NCBI RefSeq assembly: GCF_019511645.1
Contig: NZ_JAEUAX010000004.1
Coordinates: forward strand, 1 to 64,000
Length of the DNA: 64,000 nt
Source of the DNA: Microbacterium ureisolvens
GTDB taxonomy: Bacteria; Actinomycetota; Actinomycetes; Actinomycetales; Microbacteriaceae
Direction: 5' to 3'
This document shows, one piece after another, positions 1-10,852 of the stretch (its first letter is position 1; each line of letters begins with the position of its first letter). The notes under the pieces are model-generated. The model made no database searches. It saw only the letters and a list, made by a program, of their open reading frames with translations, and was not told where the DNA came from. A program made the translations under genes and the position numbers.

Positions 1-307
<307 letters not shown>

Positions 308-470
308 AAAATGAAAGCCACCACCCGCCGGGAAAACGACGAGAAAGCAGCGAGTTCAACCATGACCAAAAACGAATATCAAACTGACATCCATGAATTG
401 ATCCAAAAAGACCCCCACCAACCAGAAAACTGGTCGACAGAGAAAAAATTGGCATTTGACAAGTGCACGC

Positions 471-487
471 TGTTGAGTTCTCAAAGA
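471..487 (-). promoter_or_regulatory. boxA-like antitermination element in rRNA leader
   Basis: The minus strand reads TCTTTGAGAACTCAACA, matching the boxA sequence found in actinobacterial rRNA leaders, where Nus factors assemble. A short perfect stem (ACCAG, loop of four A/T, CTGGT at 421-434) lies downstream in the transcript and may be part of the same antitermination or pre-16S processing structure. Function is inferred from similarity and position. Confidence 0.7.
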
Positions 488-546
488 TCGGACGCACCAA
501 CCAGCAACGAATCCCACGACCCGCGCCCCGGCTGGGCAACTTCACT

Positions 547-575
547 ATCCTACCTCGCGGGAGCGACTCCGTCAA
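547..575 (-). promoter_or_regulatory. rRNA operon promoter
   Basis: On the minus strand a -35 hexamer TTGACG (570-575) is separated by exactly 17 bp from a -10 hexamer TAGGAT (547-552). Transcription would start near 540, giving a leader of about 230 nt that carries boxA before mature 16S. This is the best sigma-A type promoter in the window apart from the one upstream of the LysM gene. Confidence 0.8.
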
Positions 576-797
576 ACTGACCGGCGCCCTCCAGGCGAGT
601 CCCCCACACAACCGACAAGCGGACGACCCGGAAACCAGATCTCATATGCGGGAGGCTGTCCACTACTTGAGGGGAGCCAGACCCAGAGGCCTTCCGCTCT
701 ACCCTTTGGGGCGAACAACAAGAACATTACGCCACCCCGCACCACACGTCGAATCCACCCCGCGTCCCGGGCGTGTCGCGACCCTGGGTCCGCGAGA
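576..797. other. Non-coding stretch upstream of the rRNA promoter
   Basis: No credible gene is present between the rRNA promoter and the udgX stop. A weak second promoter-like pair is visible on the minus strand (TTCGAC, 18 bp, TAATGT, around 730-760). A GC-rich imperfect hairpin at 776-795, just after udgX, could terminate that gene but has no T-run. Nothing else is supported. Confidence 0.5.
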
Positions 798-1439
798 TCA
801 CACGGCTCCGGCACCGCGGAGGCTCTCCGCCGCGAGTCGCAGATCCGCGACGAGACCGGCGATGGCGGCCCCTCGCTCCGACGAGTCCCGCAGCCTCAAG
901 ACCGCGGAGGGATGGATCGTGACCACCACGGTCCTGCCCTCGCTCTCGAGCGGCGTCCCTCGCTCGGCGCCGATCTTCACCACCCTGCCCAGGACGGCAC
1001 GGGCAGCCGTCGCCCCCAGGCACACGACGACGGCCGGGTCGACGGCCGCGAACTCCGCCTCCAGCCACGGGCGGCACGCCGCGATGTTCCCGGCATCGGG
1101 CCGTTGGTGGATCCGGCGCTTCCCGCGCTGCTCGAACCGGAAGTGCTTCACCGCGTTGGTGAGGTAGATCCCATCACGCGCAATGCCCGCCTCGTCGAGT
1201 GCCTGCGCGAGGACGCGCCCGGCCGGTCCTACGAAGGGCTCGCCCGCGAGGTCCTCCTTGTCGCCGGGCTGCTCCCCGACCAGCATCATCCGCGCGGGCG
1301 CCTCGCCGTCCCCGAATACCGCCTGTGTCGCATCGCGCCACAGCTCGCACCCGCGACATCCCTGCACCGCTTCGCGCAGGCGATCCACGTCGGCGCCCGA
1401 AGGCACCCACTTCTCGGCGCCGGGCCGTTCCACGTCCAT
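798..1439 (-). CDS. udgX: UdgX, uracil-DNA glycosylase that crosslinks to its product site
   Basis: The 213-residue product is a uracil-DNA glycosylase superfamily protein. It has the active-site loop GEQPGD (55-60), four candidate Fe-S cysteines (28, 31, 122, 140) and the late HPS motif (176-178). The diagnostic feature is KRRIH (107-111): in characterised UdgX enzymes the histidine of this loop, here His111, attacks the abasic sugar and leaves the protein covalently joined to DNA. Family 4 UDGs lack this insertion. The ATG at 1439 is chosen because the protein then begins where UdgX homologues do; no strong ribosome site is seen. It sits 83 nt after the DUF4184 gene, in the same direction, between that gene and the rRNA operon. 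Confidence 0.93.
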   Translation of the reverse strand: MDVERPGAEKWVPSGADVDRLREAVQGCRGCELWRDATQAVFGDGEAPARMMLVGEQPGDKEDLAGEPFVGPAGRVLAQALDEAGIARDGIYLTNAVKHFRFEQRGKRRIHQRPDAGNIAACRPWLEAEFAAVDPAVVVCLGATAARAVLGRVVKIGAERGTPLESEGRTVVVTIHPSAVLRLRDSSERGAAIAGLVADLRLAAESLRGAGAV

Positions 1440-1522
1440 GTCGGCACGGTACGTTCGTCCGCTGCGCGCCGCCGAGCCCCTGGCTCCACCCCGCCGGGAG
1501 CGGTATCGTGCGACCCTCCTGT

Positions 1523-2338
1523 TCAGCGTGCCGTGACCGAGCGCGTGCGCCTGACCTGGGCCGCGATGCACGCCGCCACCGTGACCGCACCCCAGACGGC
1601 GCAGGCCGGCGGAAGCACCCGGTAACCGAGGTGGGCGGCCGTGAACCCGGCGTCGAGCCCGCCGTACACCGCGAGCCCCCACACCCAGGCCGCGACGAGG
1701 ACGGCGGGCAGCGACGCCCACCAGCCCCACCGCACCCATCCAGGCAGCGTGCGAACGACGGATGCCTCCGCTTCCCGTCGCACGAGCCACAACAGCAGCC
1801 AGCCGGCGATGATGGCGAGTCCGAGGACGCTCGAGCCGTGCTGCAGCCATTTGAAGCCTCGAAGCGGACCCCACTCAGCGGCCAGAGCAGGGACCACTTC
1901 CGTGCCCCACCGGGCCTCGTGCGTGAAGAGGTCCCACACGATGTGGCTCACCACCCCGATGACGAGGGAGGCGACGAGCAGCAGCATCCCGCTCCACGAC
2001 ACGCGTGAGGGCGGACCCGGAACGATCGCGAACGTCTCGCGGAGACTCCGACCGGCTCCGGCGTCCCACTCCCCCGGCAGCCGCGCGGCGAGCCACCGCG
2101 GCGAGAGCTCGCGCGCCGCCGGGCGCAGCACGCACCGCCACACGACGAGCAGCAGGAGCGCCACGACGACCGTCGCGGGCAGCCACGCGAACGAGTGGGT
2201 CGCGCCGTAGTGCAGCGGCAGTCCCCGCACGAAGAGTGGCAGGTCCGGCGTCATCGCGCCGACGGCGATCGCGGCCGGGACGAGCGGCGTGCGGATGAAC
2301 GGCAGCGCGACGACGGCGTGACTGGGCGTGAACGGCAT
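1523..2338 (-). CDS. DUF4184 family membrane protein
   Basis: The 271-residue product begins MPFTPSHAVVALPF, the conserved DUF4184 start, with conserved acidic/histidine patches further on (MTPDLPLF, SHIVWDLFTHE). About six hydrophobic segments span the length, so it is an inner-membrane protein. The histidine and aspartate motifs recall the metal-dependent hydrolase-like membrane family YdjM, but no activity is established. It follows tyrS by 44 nt in the same direction and may be cotranscribed with it. Function unknown. Confidence 0.85.
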   Translation of the reverse strand: MPFTPSHAVVALPFIRTPLVPAAIAVGAMTPDLPLFVRGLPLHYGATHSFAWLPATVVVALLLLVVWRCVLRPAARELSPRWLAARLPGEWDAGAGRSLRETFAIVPGPPSRVSWSGMLLLVASLVIGVVSHIVWDLFTHEARWGTEVVPALAAEWGPLRGFKWLQHGSSVLGLAIIAGWLLLWLVRREAEASVVRTLPGWVRWGWWASLPAVLVAAWVWGLAVYGGLDAGFTAAHLGYRVLPPACAVWGAVTVAACIAAQVRRTRSVTAR

Positions 2339-2382
2339 CCGTCACCCTTCCGTCGTCGCGGCGGCCGCGCACCAGCCCCGCG

Positions 2383-3684
2383 TCAGCCGACGAACACGCC
2401 CGCGAGCGTCTTCTTGCCGCGCCGCAGCACCGACACCCCGCCGGGCAATCCGCCGGTCACGACCGCAGAGTCGTCGTCCACCTTCGCGCCGTCGAGCGAG
2501 ACGCCGCCCTGCGCGATCGCCCGGCGGCCCTCCGAGAGGCTCGCCACGAGCCCGGTGTCGACGAGCGCCTGGAGGATGTTCGTCCCCGCCGGCACCGACG
2601 CGTTCGGAAGCTCCTCGAGCGCGTGTCGCAGGGTGGTCGCATCGAGCGCGGCCAGGTCACCCTGGCCGAAGAGGGCCTCGGAGGCCGCGATCACGGCGGC
2701 AGCCGCATCCGTCCCGTGCACGAACGCGGTGACCTCGAGGGCGAGGCGCTTCTGCGCGGCGCGGCGGAACGGCTCATCGGCCACGAGGCGCTCATACTCC
2801 TCGATCTCGGCGCGCGTGAGGAACGTGAAGATCTTGAGGCGCTGGATCACATCGGCGTCGTCGGTGTTCAGCCAGAACTGGTACATCCGGTACGGGCTGC
2901 ACATCGCGGGGTCCAGCCAGATGGCGTTGCCCTCGCTCTTGCCGAACTTGGTGCCGTCGCTGTTGGTGATCAGCGGCGTGCCGATCGCGTGGACGTGCGC
3001 GCCCTCGACGCGGTGGATGAGGTCCGTGCCGCTGGTGAGGTTGCCCCACTGGTCGCTGCCGCCCGTCTGCAGCACGCAGTCGTACTGGCGGTACAGCTCG
3101 AGGTAGTCCATGCCCTGCAGGATCTGGTAGCTGAACTCGGTGTAGCTGATGCCGGCCTCGGAGCTGAGGCGCGCCGCGACGGCGTCCTTCTTGAGCATCG
3201 TGCCCACACGGTAGTGCTTGCCGATCTCGCGCAGGAAGTCGATCGCGCTCAACGGCGCCGTCCAGTCGAGGTTGTTGACGATGCGCGCGGCGTTGTCGCC
3301 CTCGAAGCTCAGGAACCGCTCGACCTGGGAGCGCAGGTAGCCGACCCATTCGGCGACCGTCTCCTTGGTGTTGAGCGTGCGCTCGGCCGAGGGACGCGGG
3401 TCGCCGATGAGGCCGGTGGAGCCGCCGACGAGCCCGAGCGGCTTGTGGCCGGCGAGCTGCAGACGGCGCATGGTGAGCAGCTGGACCAGGTTGCCGAGGT
3501 GCAGACTCGGTGCGGTGGGGTCGAAGCCGCAGTAATACGTGATCGGGTCCCCGGCGAGAAGGGCGCGCAGCGCCTCCTGATCGGTGGACACATGCACGAG
3601 CCCACGCCACACGATCTCGTCCCACACGTTCTCGAACGAGGGGTCGATCGCGGGCGCGGTCGCGCTCACGACGGTTTCAGACAC
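2383..3684 (-). CDS. tyrS: Tyrosyl-tRNA synthetase
   Basis: This 433-residue class I aminoacyl-tRNA synthetase charges tRNA-Tyr in the cytosol. The HIGH-type motif is HLGN (62-65), the KMSKS-type loop is KFGKS (246-250), and the tyrosine-binding regions around YCGFDPTA and QGMDYLELYRQYD are intact. The C-terminal roughly 65 residues form an S4 RNA-binding domain. Length is normal for bacterial TyrRS. Translation starts at GTG 3684, which lies 7 nt after a TAGCCT -10 box, so the mRNA is probably leaderless. Divergent from satD. Confidence 0.97.
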   Translation of the reverse strand: MSETVVSATAPAIDPSFENVWDEIVWRGLVHVSTDQEALRALLAGDPITYYCGFDPTAPSLHLGNLVQLLTMRRLQLAGHKPLGLVGGSTGLIGDPRPSAERTLNTKETVAEWVGYLRSQVERFLSFEGDNAARIVNNLDWTAPLSAIDFLREIGKHYRVGTMLKKDAVAARLSSEAGISYTEFSYQILQGMDYLELYRQYDCVLQTGGSDQWGNLTSGTDLIHRVEGAHVHAIGTPLITNSDGTKFGKSEGNAIWLDPAMCSPYRMYQFWLNTDDADVIQRLKIFTFLTRAEIEEYERLVADEPFRRAAQKRLALEVTAFVHGTDAAAAVIAASEALFGQGDLAALDATTLRHALEELPNASVPAGTNILQALVDTGLVASLSEGRRAIAQGGVSLDGAKVDDDSAVVTGGLPGGVSVLRRGKKTLAGVFVG

Positions 3685-3691
3685 GCCCGCC

Positions 3692-3697
3692 AGGCTA
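3692..3697 (-). promoter_or_regulatory. -10 box of leaderless tyrS promoter
   Basis: The minus strand reads TAGCCT, then 7 nt, then the GTG start. A copy of the dispersed motif ACGGATGC lies just upstream at 3704-3711. Confidence 0.6.
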
Positions 3698-3771
3698 TCA
3701 GCGACGGATGCCTCGTCCCGCGCGTCCGTGTCGCCTGCGCTCTACGATGCGGCTACAGGCGGACAAACTCC

Positions 3772-3865
3772 AGCTCTTAGACTTAATTGATGATGTCTTT
3801 AGCTTCGAGACTTGTGCTACTGAAGCTTTGAGGCTAAACTACCGCAGACTCAAGCTCCTATACAT
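3772..3865 (+). repeat. Four-copy AGCT-box repeat cluster upstream of satD
   Basis: Four imperfect direct repeats of consensus AGCTYYKAGACTTA start at 3772, 3801, 3824 and 3853, with spacings 29, 23 and 29. The cluster can also be read as two 52-bp units, each holding a dyad of AGCT-type half sites 33 bp across (3772-3804 and 3824-3856). It is strongly AT-rich compared with its surroundings and overlaps the satD promoter, so it is probably an operator for satD, possibly bound by SatD itself. Confidence 0.6.
3812..3840 (+). promoter_or_regulatory. Candidate satD promoter
   Basis: A -35 hexamer TTGTGC (3812-3817), a 17-bp spacer and a -10 hexamer TAAACT (3835-3840) predict a start near 3847 and a leader of about 30 nt that includes the ribosome site AAGGG (3866-3870). 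The promoter lies inside the AGCT repeat cluster. Confidence 0.5.
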
Positions 3866-3876
3866 AAGGGCAGTCC

Positions 3877-4476
3877 ATGTATGTGATCACGAGCGATCAG
3901 CGCGACAGTCGCAGCAGCGCCGACCTCGTGCCGGCCGCCGTGGCTTCCGTCCGCGCGCACGGGGGCAACGGGCTCGCGCTGGCCCCGGAACGCACAGCGG
4001 GCGACGAAGTGCAGGTCGCGGTCGGCGACGCCGACGCGCTCCTCGCGATCGTGCTCGACCTGACCCGGTCGGGTCAGTGGAGCGTCGGCGTCGGCGTCGG
4101 CGAGGTCGAGTCGCCCCTCCCCGACAGCGTCCGGGCCGCGCGCGGCGAGGCCTTCGTGAACGCGCGCGACGCGGTCGATCGTGCCAAGAAGGCCGCCACC
4201 CGCGTCGCCATCACTGCGCCCGACGGCGGGGCCGACGCCGAGGCGCTCGTGCGCCTGCTGGTGGAGCTGCGCGACCGGCGCACGGCCGAGGGGTGGGAGG
4301 TCTACGACCTGCTCGCGGAAGGCATCACGCAGCGCGAAGCCGCCGAACGCCTCGGCATCTCGGAGGCAGCGGTGAGCCTGCGCGTGAAGGCGGCGGGTCT
4401 GCGCACCGAGGAGGCCGCCGTGCCCGCGCTCGCCCGCGTGCTCGCCCGGCTGAGTCCGGGGCCCGTGCCAGACTGA
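3877..4476 (+). CDS. SatD family protein with C-terminal helix-turn-helix
   Basis: The 199-residue product starts MYVITSDQRDSR, typical of the SatD family, named from the streptococcal secretion and acid tolerance locus. Residues 1 to about 110 hold the family's conserved core, including the RTAGDEVQV and ARGEAFVNARDA blocks. Residues about 130-180 form a sigma-region-4-like helix-turn-helix (TQREAAERLGISEAAVSLRVKA spans positions 150-171), implying DNA binding. The ATG is set by AAGGG 6 nt upstream. It is followed after 4 nt by a membrane protein gene, which forms its operon partner. Biochemical role unknown; a regulator of its own repeat-rich promoter is plausible. Confidence 0.8.
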   Translation: MYVITSDQRDSRSSADLVPAAVASVRAHGGNGLALAPERTAGDEVQVAVGDADALLAIVLDLTRSGQWSVGVGVGEVESPLPDSVRAARGEAFVNARDAVDRAKKAATRVAITAPDGGADAEALVRLLVELRDRRTAEGWEVYDLLAEGITQREAAERLGISEAAVSLRVKAAGLRTEEAAVPALARVLARLSPGPVPD

Positions 4477-4480
4477 CGCC

Positions 4481-5077
4481 ATGGCCTTCCCGGACGTGAT
4501 CCTCGTCGCCGCGCTCACGATCTTCCTGTTCCTCGCACTCTGCGCAGCGCTCGTGCTGGTGGTCATCAGTCTTCGCAAGCCGACGACCGTCCCGCTCGTC
4601 GTCGCGGCCGTGCTCGTCGTGCTCTGCCTGCTCGCTGTGACGGTGTCGCCGGTGAACGTGCCGCTCCTGCTCGGCCTCGGAATCGCCATGCTCGGAACGG
4701 CGCTCGGCGCGCTCGGCGGCAACCCGATCACCCGGCGCATCCTCGAGATCGCGAGCCACGGGCGCGTCGAAGAGGGCGACAACGGCGGCATCCTCCTGCG
4801 CGCTCCCGCTCTGCCGGGCGCCGTCGCCGGCGAGGGGGCCGTGCGCGAGGTGATGCGCGGCGGAACCACCATCGGCTACCTCGAGCGGGTGGCGGTGACA
4901 CTCGGCATCGTGGCGGGATTCCCCGAGGCCATCGCCGTGGTCGTGGCACTCAAGGGCATCGGCCGATTCTCGGAGCTTGCGAGCGCGGAAGCGCGCGAGC
5001 GCTTCATCATCGGCACGCTCGCCAGCCTGGTGTGGGCGTGCGTCGTCGCGGCCCTGGTGCGCCTCGCGATCTGGTGA
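4481..5077 (+). CDS. Membrane protein paired with SatD
   Basis: The 198-residue product has three N-terminal hydrophobic helices (about 5-30, 35-53, 57-80), a hydrophilic middle (about 85-130) and two C-terminal helices (about 135-160 and 178-197) around a conserved-looking YLERVAVTLG and LKGIGRFSEL region. It starts 4 nt after satD and is surely cotranscribed. SatD is paired with a membrane protein (SatE-like) in other bacteria, which fits, but I do not recognise a named family with confidence and assign no activity. Confidence 0.75.
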   Translation: MAFPDVILVAALTIFLFLALCAALVLVVISLRKPTTVPLVVAAVLVVLCLLAVTVSPVNVPLLLGLGIAMLGTALGALGGNPITRRILEIASHGRVEEGDNGGILLRAPALPGAVAGEGAVREVMRGGTTIGYLERVAVTLGIVAGFPEAIAVVVALKGIGRFSELASAEARERFIIGTLASLVWACVVAALVRLAIW

Positions 5078-5096
5078 CCGCGAGGCTTCATCGCGG
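5078..5096. terminator. Possible bidirectional hairpin between convergent genes
   Basis: A perfect 6-bp stem, CCGCGA and TCGCGG, with a 7-nt loop overlaps the end of the satD operon and faces the argH stop at 5104. There is no T-run, so termination is only suggested. Confidence 0.3.
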
Positions 5097-5103
5097 CTGA
5101 GGG

Positions 5104-6546
<1,443 letters not shown>

Positions 6547-6643
6547 CCGACGCGCCACCGGCCTCACCGCCGCTGTGTCGTCCCCCATCCCCTTCCCATC
6601 AGCGCCAGGCGGACGGATGCTGCATCCCACGCCGCCTGGAGGA

Positions 6644-7789
6644 TCAGCGGGAGCGGTCCCCCGGGACGGCGAAGCGCGACGCCTGATCGAGCAGCGTCTC
6701 GAGCGGGCCGCGGCCCACGAGCAGCGCCCAGGCGGTGCACAGCACGATGGTCCCGAGGGTGAGCGGCCAGAAGGGCTCGAGAGCCCGGAAGCCGGTGAGG
6801 TCGCCGACGCGGGCGAGCAGGGCGCCCGCGACGACCGCCCAGATCACGAGCTGCAGCGTGTACGCCGTCAGCGGCATCGCGCCGACGGCCCGCAGCGGCA
6901 GCACGACCCACACGAGCAACGTGCGGCATGCGAGCAGGCACGCCCCCAGCACGGCGAGTGCGAAGCCCCCCGAGCCGATGACCTCGAGAAGGCCCGTGGA
7001 GTGCGGCCGGGCGGTCCACAGGGCTCCGAGGTACGACGCCGCCTCGGCTTCGGGGTCGGAGCCGGTCGCGGCGCCCAGCCCATAGCCCAGTGCGGCGAGC
7101 AGCCCACCGGCGACGACAAGCCACACCTGCACACGCAGCCGCGTCACGCCGGTGCGCGCGACGCCGAGCCCGGCGAGCACGAACACGATCCAGGTCGTGA
7201 ACGGGTAGTGCCAGCCGAGGGCGAGCGACACGGGCTCCCCGAGGGGCGATCTCCAGAACGGGAGCGCGTCGAGGAAGACCTGCACGAACGGCAGGACCAG
7301 CGCCAGCGCTCCGGCGAGCGGCAGCAGCACGCGCGCCGGAAGCGACGTCAGGGGCAGCGCGAGCAGGAACATCAGCGCATACGCGGGGAGGATCACGAAC
7401 ACCGGCACTCCGGTGGCGATGAGCAGGATGCCGAGTACCCAGAGCAGTGCCGCCCGCACGGCGAGCCGGCCCCGCGCCGTGACCATGTCGGCGGCGGGCA
7501 GAGGCATCCGTCCTCCCGTCACGAGCCCGATCGAGACGCCCGCGAGCGTCGCGAACAGGATCGACGAACGGCCGGACACCACCGCGACCCACGTGTCCGG
7601 GTCGAGCACGTCGAAGGGCTCGGTGATCCAGAGCAGGTGCGCGGCGAACATGCCGAGCACCGCCAGACCGCGCGCGAGATCGACCCCTCCGATGCGCGAG
7701 GGGCCGTTCAGGCGTTCCCAGCGGGTGGCGAGCCAGCCGTCGGCACGCGGCGAGGAACGCTCGGTCTCACTCGTGCCTCGCGCGCTCAC
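6644..7789 (-). CDS. DUF1624/DUF418-type membrane acyltransferase-like protein
   Basis: The 381-residue polytopic membrane protein has about nine to ten transmembrane segments. Its N-terminal [13 protein letters not shown] region is typical of the heparan-alpha-glucosaminide N-acetyltransferase-like (DUF1624) fold, and the C-terminal [16 protein letters not shown] region is typical of DUF418. Such proteins are thought to move acyl groups across the membrane onto surface glycans; the substrate here is unknown. I chose GTG 7789, 14 nt after the argF stop, because upstream starts overlap argF. The position behind argF suggests cotranscription with arginine genes without any obvious pathway link. 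Confidence 0.8.
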   Translation of the reverse strand: MSARGTSETERSSPRADGWLATRWERLNGPSRIGGVDLARGLAVLGMFAAHLLWITEPFDVLDPDTWVAVVSGRSSILFATLAGVSIGLVTGGRMPLPAADMVTARGRLAVRAALLWVLGILLIATGVPVFVILPAYALMFLLALPLTSLPARVLLPLAGALALVLPFVQVFLDALPFWRSPLGEPVSLALGWHYPFTTWIVFVLAGLGVARTGVTRLRVQVWLVVAGGLLAALGYGLGAATGSDPEAEAASYLGALWTARPHSTGLLEVIGSGGFALAVLGACLLACRTLLVWVVLPLRAVGAMPLTAYTLQLVIWAVVAGALLARVGDLTGFRALEPFWPLTLGTIVLCTAWALLVGRGPLETLLDQASRFAVPGDRSR

Positions 7790-7803
7790 CGACCCGGGCG
7801 CTC

Positions 7804-8727
7804 TCAGTCCTGGCGGAGGAGCCAGACGAGCAGAGCCTTCTGGGCGTGGAGGCGGTTCTCCGCCTCGTCCCACACGACGCTCTGCGGGCCGTCGATCACT
7901 TCGGCGTCGACCTCGTAGCCACGGTCAGCGGGGAGGCAGTGGATGAAGATGGCATCGTCTTTCGCGAGCCCCATCAGCTCCTGGGTGACCTTGTACCCGC
8001 CGAGGTCGCGCAGGCGCTCCAGCTTCTCCTCCTCCTTTCCCATCGACACCCACGTGTCGGTGACGATCACGTCGGCCCCGGCCGCCGCCTCGTTCGGGTC
8101 GGTGTAGAGGGTCACGGAGCCGCCGGTCTCGGCCGCGCGGCGGTCGGCGTCCGCGATCACGTCGTCGCGCGGCGCGTACGCCTCCGGCGACGCGACGCGC
8201 ACGTGCATGCCGGCTGTGACACCGGCGAGCACGTACGAGTGGGCCATGTTCGACTTGCCGTCGCCGAAGAACGAGAGGGTGAGCCCTGCCAGCTCGCCCT
8301 TGTGCTCCTTGATGGTGAGGAGGTCCGCGAGCAGCTGGCAGGGGTGGAAGTCGTCGCTCAGCGCGTTGACGACCGGCACGCGTGTGCCCTCCGCCATCTG
8401 CTCGAGCCCCGCCTGCGCATACGTGCGCCAGACGATCGCCGCGACCTGGCGCTCGAGGACGCGGGCGGTGTCGGCCGGCGTCTCCTTGCCGCCGAGCTGG
8501 CTGTTCGCGGTCGAGATGATGAGGGGCGAGCCGCCGAGGTCGGCGATGCCGACCGCGAACGACACGCGGGTGCGCGTGGACGACTTGTCGAAGATGACCG
8601 CGACCGTCTGCGGGCCCTCGAGCGGCTTGAGCTTCCAGCGGTCCTTCTTGAGCGAGACCGCGAGGTCGAGGATCTCGTCCTGTTCGGCCTGCGTCAGGTC
8701 GTCGTCGCGCAGCAGGTGCCGGGTCAT
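7804..8727 (-). CDS. argF: Ornithine carbamoyltransferase
   Basis: The 307-residue enzyme joins ornithine and carbamoyl phosphate to give citrulline. The carbamoyl-phosphate motif STRTR (50-54), the HPCQ motif in DDFHPCQLLADL, and the ornithine-side HCLP motif in FIHCLPADRG are all present. Length is standard. Its ATG overlaps the argD stop (ATGA at 8724-8727), so the two are translationally coupled. It is the last arg gene of the operon; argR, which often follows argF in actinobacteria, is missing. Confidence 0.97.
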   Translation of the reverse strand: MTRHLLRDDDLTQAEQDEILDLAVSLKKDRWKLKPLEGPQTVAVIFDKSSTRTRVSFAVGIADLGGSPLIISTANSQLGGKETPADTARVLERQVAAIVWRTYAQAGLEQMAEGTRVPVVNALSDDFHPCQLLADLLTIKEHKGELAGLTLSFFGDGKSNMAHSYVLAGVTAGMHVRVASPEAYAPRDDVIADADRRAAETGGSVTLYTDPNEAAAGADVIVTDTWVSMGKEEEKLERLRDLGGYKVTQELMGLAKDDAIFIHCLPADRGYEVDAEVIDGPQSVVWDEAENRLHAQKALLVWLLRQD

Positions 8728-9956
8728 GCGGGAACCTCCGTGCTCGCGCCGAGCTGGGTCGAAGCATCGAGCACGAGCGCGTCCTCGACCGTGCGCAGCG
8801 ATGCGGTGAACAGCTCGATGAACTCGTCGATCTCGACGTCGCCGATCGTGAGGGCGGGGACCAGGCGGATGGTCTCGTCGTTCGGCGCGTTGATCACGAG
8901 GCCGTGCTCCTGCGCGGCGGCGACGAGGGCCTTCGAGACAGGATGCTTCAGCCCGACACCGATGAGCAGGCCCGAGCCGCGGCATCCGTCGATCAGGTCC
9001 GAATCGATGGCCTCGATCGCCGCTCGCAGCTGTGCGCCGCGCTCGGCGGCGTTGCGCACGAGTTCTGCCCGCTCGATCTCGCCGAGCACGGCGCCCGCGA
9101 CGGCGGTGCCGAGCGCGTTTCCGCCGAACGTCGAGCCGTGCGTGCCCGGGTAGAACAGGTCGCTCGCCGCGCCGAAGGTGATGAGGGCGCCGATCGGGAA
9201 ACCTCCGCCGATGCCCTTGGCGACGGTGATCGCGTCGGGGGTGATGCCCTCGTGCTGGAAGGCGAACCACTCCCCCGTACGGCCGGCGCCCGTCTGGATC
9301 TCGTCGATGATGAGGAGCGCACCGTGGCGCTCTGTGATCTCGCGTGCCGCGGCGAGGTAGCCCTCGGGAAGCGGCAGCACGCCGGCCTCGCCCTTGACGG
9401 GCTCGACGAACAGCGCGGCCACGCGGTCGTCGATGGCCGCCTCGAGCGCCTCGATGGTCGAGTCGATGAACTCGACGCCCGGGGTCATGGGGAGGAACGG
9501 CTCCTGCATGTACGGCTTGCCGGTGAGCGCCAGCGTGCCCATCGTGCGGCCGTGGAACGCGTCGGTGAGCGCGAGGATGCGGGGCCGCTCGGAGCCGCCG
9601 TGGAGTCGGGCGAGCTTGAACGCCGCCTCGTTGGCCTCGGCGCCGGAGTTCCCGAAATACACACGCCCCTGGTCGCCGGTGCCGGCGAGACGCTTCAGCG
9701 TCGCGGCGAGCGCCAGCTGCGGCGGCGTGGCGAAGTAGTTCGACACATGCGCGAGCGTCGCGGCCTGGGTCGAGATCGCGTCGACGAACACCGGGTGGGC
9801 GTGGCCGAGCGAATCGACCGCGATCCCCGCGAGGAAGTCGAGGTATCGCTTGCCGTCGGCGTCCCACAGATAGGAGCCCTCGCCCCGCACGAACATCTGC
9901 ATGCGAGCACCGAAGCTCTTGACGAGGTCGCGCCCCGCATCGTCCTGCCACGTCAT
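8724..9956 (-). CDS. argD: Acetylornithine aminotransferase
   Basis: The 410-residue class III aminotransferase uses PLP to interconvert N-acetylglutamate semialdehyde and N-acetylornithine. The PLP lysine is Lys247 in [14 protein letters not shown], with the cofactor-binding GNSGAEANE (102-110) and IIDEIQTG (216-223) motifs. Its ATG overlaps the argB stop (ATGA), and its stop overlaps argF. The product resembles ArgD; succinyldiaminopimelate activity, known for some ArgD enzymes, cannot be excluded. Confidence 0.96.
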   Translation of the reverse strand: MTWQDDAGRDLVKSFGARMQMFVRGEGSYLWDADGKRYLDFLAGIAVDSLGHAHPVFVDAISTQAATLAHVSNYFATPPQLALAATLKRLAGTGDQGRVYFGNSGAEANEAAFKLARLHGGSERPRILALTDAFHGRTMGTLALTGKPYMQEPFLPMTPGVEFIDSTIEALEAAIDDRVAALFVEPVKGEAGVLPLPEGYLAAAREITERHGALLIIDEIQTGAGRTGEWFAFQHEGITPDAITVAKGIGGGFPIGALITFGAASDLFYPGTHGSTFGGNALGTAVAGAVLGEIERAELVRNAAERGAQLRAAIEAIDSDLIDGCRGSGLLIGVGLKHPVSKALVAAAQEHGLVINAPNDETIRLVPALTIGDVEIDEFIELFTASLRTVEDALVLDASTQLGASTEVPA

Positions 9957-10852
9957 CCGAGCACCACCTCTGTTCCGATTCCCTTGCTGGTGAAGATCTC
10001 CACGAGCACCGAGTGCGGCACCCGCCCGTCGATGATGGCCGCGGTCTCGACGCCGCCTTCGACCGCCTCCAGGCACGCCGCCATCTTCGGGATCATCCCC
10101 GACTCGAGCTTCGGCAGCATCGCCTTCAGCTCCGTCGAGGTCAGGTGCGACACGAGCGAGTCGCGGTTGGGCCAGTCGGCATACAGCCCCGCGACATCGG
10201 TGAGCACCACGAGCTTCGCCGCACCGAGTGCGACGGCGAGAGCGGACGCTGCGGCGTCCGCGTTGACGTTCAGCGAGTGTCCTGGGTGGTCGAGGTCGGG
10301 GGCGATGCTCGAGACGACCGGGATGCGGCCCGCTTCGATCTGATCGAGCACCGGCTGCGGGTCGACCTCGACCACGTCGCCGACGCGGCCCAGGTCATGC
10401 TCGACGCCCTCGATGACGACGCCGCGGCGACGGCCGCCGAAGAGGCCCGCGTCCTCGCCGCTGAGCCCGGTGGCGACCGGGCCGTGGGCGTTGATCTTCG
10501 ACACGAGCTGCGGGTTGATCTGGCCGGTGAGCACCATGCGCACAACCGAGATCGCCTCGGTCGAGGTGACGCGGTAGCCGCCCTTGAACTCGCTCGGGAT
10601 GGCGAGGCGGTCGAGCATGGACGAGATCTGCGGGCCGCCGCCGTGCACGACGACGGGCTTCACCCCGACATAGCGCAGGTAGGCGATGTCGGCGGCGAAG
10701 GCATCCTGCAGCTCTTCCGACACCATGGCGTTGCCGCCGTACTTCACCACCACGATCTGGTCGCGGAAGCGCTTGAGCCAGGGCAGCGACTCGATGAGGG
10801 TCACGGCCCGGGCGCTGGCCTCGCCGGGATCGGTCTCTTGCAGGTCGGTCAT
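9953..10852 (-). CDS. argB: Acetylglutamate kinase
   Basis: The 299-residue amino acid kinase phosphorylates N-acetylglutamate. Visible are VVKYGGNAM (phosphate-binding lysine and glycine loop), VVHGGGPQ, and the RRRGVVIEG and LNVNADAAA segments typical of ArgB. ArgB is normally the arginine feedback point in this cyclic pathway. The ATG overlaps the argJ stop, and the gene is coupled to argD downstream. Confidence 0.96.
   Translation of the reverse strand: MTDLQETDPGEASARAVTLIESLPWLKRFRDQIVVVKYGGNAMVSEELQDAFAADIAYLRYVGVKPVVVHGGGPQISSMLDRLAIPSEFKGGYRVTSTEAISVVRMVLTGQINPQLVSKINAHGPVATGLSGEDAGLFGGRRRGVVIEGVEHDLGRVGDVVEVDPQPVLDQIEAGRIPVVSSIAPDLDHPGHSLNVNADAAASALAVALGAAKLVVLTDVAGLYADWPNRDSLVSHLTSTELKAMLPKLESGMIPKMAACLEAVEGGVETAAIIDGRVPHSVLVEIFTSKGIGTEVVLG

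Noticed and set aside
463..1167. A 234-codon plus-strand frame over the rRNA leader and udgX 3' end
   Set aside because: It crosses the rRNA promoter and boxA, has no domain, and is antisense to udgX.
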